From the NCBI GenBank assembly GCA_964462675.1, contig CAYWYS010000014.1, positions 1 to 64,000 on the forward strand: a DNA stretch of 64,000 nucleotides. The letters are read 5' to 3'. The notes under the pieces are model-generated. The model was not told the DNA's origin. It searched no databases and saw only the letters and a program-made list of their open reading frames with translations. Below, in pieces: positions 59,224 to 64,000 of the stretch. Position 1 is the first letter of the stretch. Every line of letters begins with the position of its first letter. This stretch comes from XN24 sp964462675. Lineage in GTDB: Bacteria; Pseudomonadota; Gammaproteobacteria; Steroidobacterales; XN24. The position numbers were made by a program, and so were the translations under genes.

Positions 59224-59610
59224 TTAGTTCCCGGGCACCAGGATGGCGTCGACCTCGACGCGCGCGCCCTTCGGCAGCGCGGAGACCTGCACCGTGACGC
59301 GCGCCGGGTAGGGCGGCCGCAGCACTTCTTCCATGACGCGGTTGACGACGGCGAAGTCGCCGAGGTCGGTCAGGAACACGGTGAAGCGCACCACGTCGTC
59401 GAGCGTCGCCCCGGACGCGGCGGCGACCGCCGCGAGGTTGCGGAACACCTGCCGCACCTCCGCCTCGATGTCGCCCTCGACGAGCTGCATCGTGCGCGGA
59501 TCGAGCGGTATCTGGCCCGACAGCCAGACCGCGCCGCCCGCGGCGACGGCCTGCGAGTAGGTGCCGATCGCGGCAGGTGCTTCCGGGGTGGCGATCGCGC
59601 GGCGTGTCAT
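59224..59610 (-). CDS. ridA: 2-iminobutanoate/2-iminopropanoate deaminase RidA
   Basis: A 128-residue trimeric enzyme that hydrolyses reactive enamine/imine intermediates made by PLP enzymes. The N-terminal block IGTYSQAVAAGGAVWLSGQIPLDP and the C-terminal PYPARVTVQVSALPKGARVEVDAI with the key Arg are diagnostic. It lies ten bases after spoT and 16 before recG. Confidence 0.95.
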   Translation of the reverse strand: MTRRAIATPEAPAAIGTYSQAVAAGGAVWLSGQIPLDPRTMQLVEGDIEAEVRQVFRNLAAVAAASGATLDDVVRFTVFLTDLGDFAVVNRVMEEVLRPPYPARVTVQVSALPKGARVEVDAILVPGN

Positions 59611-59620
59611 GGCGTCTCCT

Positions 59621-61774
59621 TCAGGTATTGGTGCGCGTGACGGTCAACACGTCCGGCATTGCGCGGATGCTCCGGAGGACGCGCTCGAGCTGGTCGCGGC
59701 CGTTGACCTGCAACAGGAAGATCAGCGACGAACTGTCGCCGTCCCGCTCGACGACCTGGACATGCTCGATGTTCGTCTCGGCCGAGGAAATATTCGCCGC
59801 GACAGCCGCCAGCACGCCGAGCCGGTTGCGCACCTCGGCGCGAATCTCGACCGGGAAGGTGCGATTGAGCTTGCGCTCCCACTCCACCGCCAGCCACTTG
59901 TCGGGCTGCTTGCGGAATTCCGCCAGGTTGCCGCAGTCGTCCCGGTGGATGACGATGCCGCGGCCGGCGCTCAGGTACCCGAAGATCGTGTCGCCGGGAA
60001 TCGGGTGGCAGCAGCGCCCGTAGGTGACCACCATGCCCTCGGTGCCGGCGATCGTCAGCGGCGCGGCCTGTCCGCCACCCTCCTCGCCATGCTCGTCGGG
60101 CAACAGCCGGCGCGCGACCAGCGAAGCCATGCGCTCGCCGAGGCCGATCTGCTCGTAGAGTTCCTGCGCGTTGTTGCAACCCAGCAGGTCGAGCGCGGCG
60201 CGCATGCGCTCGTCCGGCACCTTGCGCAGCGTCAGCTTGAACTCGCGCAGCGCGTTGTCGAGCAGGCGCTTGCCGAGGTCCGCGGCCTCGTGGCGTTGCA
60301 GGTTCTTGAGGAAATTGCGGATCGACATGCGCGCCTTCGCGGTGACCACGAAGTTGACCCAGGCCGGATTCGGCGTCGCGCCCCGCGCCGTCACGATCTG
60401 CACGGTCTGACCGTTCTTCAGCACGGTCCGCAGCGGCACCGGGCGCCGGTCGATGCGCGCGGCCACGCAGCGATTGCCCACGCCGGTATGCACCGCGTAG
60501 GCGAAGTCGACGCAGGTCGCGCCGCGCGGCAGGCGCACGATGTCGCCCTTCGGCGTGAACACGTAGACCTTGTCCGGGAACAAGTCGATCTTGACGCTCT
60601 CGAGAAATTCCTCGGAGGTGCCGCCCTCCTCCATCTCCATGAGGTTGGTGAGCCATTCGCGCGCCCGCACCTGGGGCTGGGCCGAGGAGTGGCCGCCGGT
60701 CTTGTAGAGCCAGTGCGCGGCGATGCCGGACTCCGCCACCCGATCCATGTCCTCGGTGCGAATCTGCACCTCGCACGGCAGCCCGCCGGGGCCGAACAGC
60801 GTCGTGTGCAGGGACTGGTAGCCGTTGACGCGCGGGATCGCGATGTAATCCTTGAACCGCCCCGGCATCGGCTTGTAGCACCGGTGCACGATGCCGAGCG
60901 CGCGGTAGCAGTCGTCCACCGAGTCGACGATCACGCGGATGCCGTAGACATCCACGATCTCGTTCAAGGCGCGCTTCTTGTCGCGCATCTTCCGGTAGAT
61001 GCTGTAGATGTGCTTCTCGCGGCCGCTGACGCGGGCCTCGATGCGCACCTCGTCGAGGCCCTCGGCGAAGCGCTTGCCGATTTTCTGGATGATCTGCTTC
61101 TGCGTGCCCTGGGCACGCTTCAGCGCCCGTTCGAGGACCCGGTAACGGTAGGGGTGCAGGCAGCGGAAGCCGAGATCCTCGAGTTCGACGCGGATCGCGT
61201 TCATGCCCAGGCGATTGGCGATCGGCGCATAGATCTCGAGCGTCTCGCGCGCGATCCGCCGGCGCTTCTCCGGCGGCATGATCCACAGCGTGCGCATGTT
61301 GTGCGTGCGGTCCGCGAGCTTGACGAGAATCACGCGGATGTCGCCGACCATGGCGAGCAGCATCTTGCGGAAGCTGTCCGCCTGGGCCTCGGCACGGCTG
61401 CGGAACTCGATCTTGTCCAGCTTGCTGACGCCGTCCACGAGCTCGGCGACCTCTTCGCCGAACAAGGACGCGATGTGGTCCTTCGGGACGCCGGTGTCCT
61501 CGATGACGTCGTGCAGCAATGCCGCCATCAGCGTCTGGGAATCGAGCTTCAGCTCGGCGAGGATCGTGGCGACGGCGACCGGGTGCGAGATGTAGGGTTC
61601 GCCGGACTGGCGCTGCTGGCCCTCGTGCGCCTTGGCAGCGAACTCGTAGGCCTCGTTGACCTGCGCGACCTGCTCGGGGGACAGGTAGCGCTGCATCCTG
61701 CGATTGAGGCGGTCAAGCCCAATCGACCGCTTCCTCTTCGGCAGTCGAGCCAGGAAGGAAGCGGCGTAGTCCAC
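59621..61774 (-). CDS. spoT: Bifunctional (p)ppGpp synthetase/hydrolase SpoT
   Basis: A 717-residue stringent-response enzyme. The N-terminal HD hydrolase domain has HPVAVATILAEL and HDVIEDTG; the synthetase domain has GREKHIYSIYRKM, RVNGYQSLHT and CEVQIRTEDMD. TGS (about 385-450) and ACT (about 640-715) regulatory domains follow. It starts with GTG at 61774 and follows rpoZ, the usual order. Confidence 0.97.
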   Translation of the reverse strand: MDYAASFLARLPKRKRSIGLDRLNRRMQRYLSPEQVAQVNEAYEFAAKAHEGQQRQSGEPYISHPVAVATILAELKLDSQTLMAALLHDVIEDTGVPKDHIASLFGEEVAELVDGVSKLDKIEFRSRAEAQADSFRKMLLAMVGDIRVILVKLADRTHNMRTLWIMPPEKRRRIARETLEIYAPIANRLGMNAIRVELEDLGFRCLHPYRYRVLERALKRAQGTQKQIIQKIGKRFAEGLDEVRIEARVSGREKHIYSIYRKMRDKKRALNEIVDVYGIRVIVDSVDDCYRALGIVHRCYKPMPGRFKDYIAIPRVNGYQSLHTTLFGPGGLPCEVQIRTEDMDRVAESGIAAHWLYKTGGHSSAQPQVRAREWLTNLMEMEEGGTSEEFLESVKIDLFPDKVYVFTPKGDIVRLPRGATCVDFAYAVHTGVGNRCVAARIDRRPVPLRTVLKNGQTVQIVTARGATPNPAWVNFVVTAKARMSIRNFLKNLQRHEAADLGKRLLDNALREFKLTLRKVPDERMRAALDLLGCNNAQELYEQIGLGERMASLVARRLLPDEHGEEGGGQAAPLTIAGTEGMVVTYGRCCHPIPGDTIFGYLSAGRGIVIHRDDCGNLAEFRKQPDKWLAVEWERKLNRTFPVEIRAEVRNRLGVLAAVAANISSAETNIEHVQVVERDGDSSSLIFLLQVNGRDQLERVLRSIRAMPDVLTVTRTNT

Positions 61775-61792
61775 GGCGTTCGGGCCCTCGGG

Positions 61793-62056
61793 TCAGTCTC
61801 CCATCGGCGGGATGGGACGGTCGAATAGCTCGTACTCGCGCGGCGCGACCGGCGGGTCGGGCTCGGCCAGGATGTCATGCCCGATCGCGCCCTCGGCGAT
61901 CTCGCGCAGCGCCAGCACCGTGGCCTTGTCATTGTGCCACTCGAGCGTCGACGGGGCCCCGTTGGCCAGCTGCCGCGCGCGCCGCGAGGCGATCAGGACG
62001 AGGTCGAACAGGTTATCCACGTTCTGCATGCAATCTTCGACAGTGATCCGGGCCAT
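61793..62056 (-). CDS. rpoZ: DNA-directed RNA polymerase omega subunit
   Basis: An 87-residue polymerase subunit that helps fold beta-prime and forms part of a ppGpp site. The N-terminus MARITVEDCMQNVDNLFDL and SRRARQLANG are diagnostic. It lies between gmk and spoT as in E. coli. The ATG at 62056 was chosen by the conserved N-terminus. Confidence 0.96.
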   Translation of the reverse strand: MARITVEDCMQNVDNLFDLVLIASRRARQLANGAPSTLEWHNDKATVLALREIAEGAIGHDILAEPDPPVAPREYELFDRPIPPMGD

Positions 62057-62159
62057 GATTTTTCTCTGCTCACAATGACGGAGCCCCGCAGACCGGGGCA
62101 TGGCGAGCATAGTAACGGAACAGGCGCCGCCGCTACCAGCGTCGGCGCATTGCCGGGGG

Positions 62160-62777
62160 TCAGCCCAACAGGGCCGCGGCGACCCCCGCCAGCTCCGGAC
62201 GCTCGGCCCTGAACGCCTCGCCCCGGCCCCGGACGATGTCGGACAGCGCCTGCAGCGCCGCTGCGAACTCGTCGTTGATGACGACGAAATCGAATTCGCG
62301 CCAGTGCGACATGTCGGTCGCCGCATCCGCCAGCCGCCGGCGAATCACGGTCTCGGCGTCGGTCTTGCGGCCGCGCAGGCGCCGTTCGAGCTCGGCCCGG
62401 GACGGCGGCAGGATGAAGATGCCGGCCGAGTCGGGCATCGCGGCGCGAACCTGGCGCGCGCCCTGCCAGTCGATCTCGAGCACGACGCCGTGGCCGGCGG
62501 CGAGCAACGCGTCCACCTGGGCACGCGCCGTGCCATAGAAGTTGTCGAACACCTGCGCATACTCGAGGAACGCGCCCGCCTCGATCATTTCCCTGAAACG
62601 CTCCGGCGTGACGAAGAAATAGTGCTGCCCGTCCTGTTCCCCGGGCCGTTGCGCCCGGGTCGTGAAGGACACCGAAAAGCGCAGTTCCGGTTCGCGCTCC
62701 ATCAGTGCGTTCACCAGGCTGGTCTTGCCGGCACCCGAGGGCGCGGAGATCACGAACAGCTTGTTCTGTGCGCTCAC
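62160..62777 (-). CDS. gmk: Guanylate kinase
   Basis: A 205-residue cytoplasmic kinase that makes GDP from GMP and ATP. The P-loop is ISAPSGAGKTSL, the GMP-binding block is VSFTTRAQRPGEQDGQHYFFV, and YGTARAQVDALLAAG and LEIDWQGARQV follow. GTG at 62777 is the start, eight bases after the yicC stop. Confidence 0.96.
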   Translation of the reverse strand: MSAQNKLFVISAPSGAGKTSLVNALMEREPELRFSVSFTTRAQRPGEQDGQHYFFVTPERFREMIEAGAFLEYAQVFDNFYGTARAQVDALLAAGHGVVLEIDWQGARQVRAAMPDSAGIFILPPSRAELERRLRGRKTDAETVIRRRLADAATDMSHWREFDFVVINDEFAAALQALSDIVRGRGEAFRAERPELAGVAAALLG

Positions 62778-62784
62778 GCGTGCA

Positions 62785-63657
62785 TCACTCGATGTTCTGG
62801 ACCTGCTCGCGCATCTGCTCGATCAGCACCTTGAGCTCCACCGCGATGCGGGTGGTCTCGTTATCGACGGACTTCGAGCCGAGCGTGTTCGCCTCGCGGT
62901 TGAATTCCTGCATCAGGAAGTCGAGCCGGCGGCCATTGGCCTCGTCGTCATCGGCCGCCAGGATGCGGCGAACTTCGGCGATGTGGCTCGCCAGCCGGTC
63001 GAGTTCCTCGTCCACGTCCATCTTGCCCAGCTGGATGACCAGCTCCTGCTCGAGCCGCTGCGGATCGGTCTCGAGATCGAGTCCCGCCAACCGGTCGAGC
63101 AGCCGTGCCCGCAGGCCGTCGCGGATCGTCGGCAACGCCTGGCGCACCTGCTGCACGAGCGAGGCGATCGACTGGCAGCGCTCGGCCAGGGCCTGCGCGA
63201 GGCGCTCCCCTTCCCGCGCGCGCGCCGCCTCGAGCTCGTCCAGCGCCCGGTCGAGCGCCTCCGCGGCCAAGGCGGCCACCGGTTCCAGGTCGCGTTCCTG
63301 CTCGCGCACCACGCCGGGCCAGCGCAGCAGGTCGATCGCGCCGGGCATCGCCAGCCCGCCGACGCGGTCGCGGATCGCGGCGGCGGCTTCGGCAACCCGC
63401 GCGGCGAGCTCGAGATCGACGGCCAGCTGGCGGTCGCCCGCCAGATCCCAGCTGACCCGGAGCGCAGCCTCGACCTTGCCGCGCTTCAGGCGGCCGGCGG
63501 CCTGCTGGCGGAACCGGCTCTCCAGCACCCGCAGGTCCTCGGGCAGCCGCAGGCCGATCTCGAGGTAGCGATGGTTGACGGAGCGCAGCTCCCAGGCGAC
63601 CGCCCCCCAGGGCGCGCCGCACTCCACGCGGGCGAATCCGGTCATGCTGCGAATCAT
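62785..63657 (-). CDS. yicC: YicC family endoribonuclease
   Basis: A 290-residue protein. The N-terminus MIRSMTGFARVE and the C-terminal LDFLMQEFNREANTLGSKS are the YicC signatures; the middle is coiled and Glu/Arg-rich. E. coli YicC has endoribonuclease activity tied to sRNA turnover. It heads a yicC-gmk-rpoZ-spoT gene run. Confidence 0.94.
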   Translation of the reverse strand: MIRSMTGFARVECGAPWGAVAWELRSVNHRYLEIGLRLPEDLRVLESRFRQQAAGRLKRGKVEAALRVSWDLAGDRQLAVDLELAARVAEAAAAIRDRVGGLAMPGAIDLLRWPGVVREQERDLEPVAALAAEALDRALDELEAARAREGERLAQALAERCQSIASLVQQVRQALPTIRDGLRARLLDRLAGLDLETDPQRLEQELVIQLGKMDVDEELDRLASHIAEVRRILAADDDEANGRRLDFLMQEFNREANTLGSKSVDNETTRIAVELKVLIEQMREQVQNIE

Positions 63658-63747
63658 TGCTGCGTTTCCATGCCGAGCTGCGCTTATACTTGCCGACTGC
63701 CGTGCTCGAGGCGGGCGCGTAGTCTAGCAGAAGGCCCGGGGGTCGAA

Positions 63748-64000
63748 TTGCGCTTCGAAACTGCTGAGGTAAGTCTCCTCGGCGATCGTGAAGAGAACCA
63801 GGATCGCGCTGCCGCGCAAGCACACAACGGCAGCGTGCTGCTGGTCGTGGCCGACGGCATGGGCGGGCACAGCGGCGGCGCGCTGGCCGCCGAGGTGGCC
63901 GTGGATTCGCTGTGCCGGAGCTTCTCCGCGGCGGCGGCCGGTATCGAGCCGCGTGCCTTGCTCCAGTCGGCCCTCGAGGCCGCGCACGACGCCGTCGTCG
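63748..64000 (+). CDS. PP2C-type serine/threonine phosphatase (partial)
   Basis: The first 84 codons of a PP2C-family phosphatase, cut by the window end. The metal-binding motifs are readable: GDREENQDR and VVADGMGGHSGG. It begins with a TTG at 63748; TATACT at 63685-63690 may be a -10. It is divergent from yicC. In related genomes it is followed by a protein kinase gene. Confidence 0.88.
   Translation, partial: MRFETAEVSLLGDREENQDRAAAQAHNGSVLLVVADGMGGHSGGALAAEVAVDSLCRSFSAAAAGIEPRALLQSALEAAHDAVV

Noticed and set aside
59561..61828. A 755-codon plus-strand open frame opposite spoT
   Set aside because: Shadow of spoT, which has complete HD, synthetase, TGS and ACT domains.

Overview
The window is about 64 kb of GC-rich chromosomal DNA. 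Gene content and gene order are those of a free-living, aerobic gammaproteobacterium: glyQ-glyS; glnA-ntrB-ntrC; yibN-grxC-secB-gpsA; tatABC; bioBFHCD; ubiC-ubiA; recG-ridA-spoT-rpoZ-gmk-yicC; and a caa3/aa3-type cytochrome oxidase locus. I could not fix a genus. No tRNA, rRNA, CRISPR array, prophage or transposase is visible. GTG and TTG starts and 1-4 base start/stop overlaps are common. Function calls come from recognised motifs and family knowledge, not database searches.

Layout, left to right. 1-1047: a gene-poor stretch with one small membrane protein bracketed by two copies of a composite palindromic repeat. 1048-9703: plsC, glycyl-tRNA synthetase, then glnA with a sigma-54 promoter and NtrC-type site, a DUF4124 protein and the NtrB/NtrC nitrogen sensor-regulator pair. 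9710-14105: a UPF0316 membrane protein, a class 1B-type dihydroorotate dehydrogenase, trmL, and gpsA/secB/grxC/yibN. 14198-23032: a long plus-strand run with envC, ctpA, a DJ-1 protein, a diguanylate cyclase, DUF2214, a ComB-like phosphatase, polyphosphate kinase 2, an encapsulated-ferritin-like protein (EncFtn) without an adjacent encapsulin, a FieF-type metal exporter and two membrane proteins. 23029-30706: an EamA exporter and a peptide-use cluster (M2 peptidase, POT transporter, M16 lipoprotein peptidase). 30723-34666: tatABC, dtd, an LpxH-type phosphoesterase and a glycosyltransferase. 34674-41532: mgtE, a small TPR protein, trkH, trkA and uvrD. 41679-50246: heme O synthase, an SCO-like protein, SURF1, and cytochrome oxidase subunits with assembly factors, including a 45-residue protein. 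50311-57081: biotin genes under a BirA-type operator, comF, ubiA and ubiC. 57135-64000: recG, ridA, spoT, rpoZ, gmk, yicC and the start of a PP2C phosphatase.

The observations most worth a second look are: the EncFtn gene lacking a nearby shell gene and a recognisable targeting tail, placed between PPK2 and a metal exporter; the composite hairpin/GTATTTTGTATAC repeat and the related GACGCAGA octamer arrays; the apparent absence of heme A synthase from an otherwise complete oxidase locus; and the readable glnA and bio regulatory sites.
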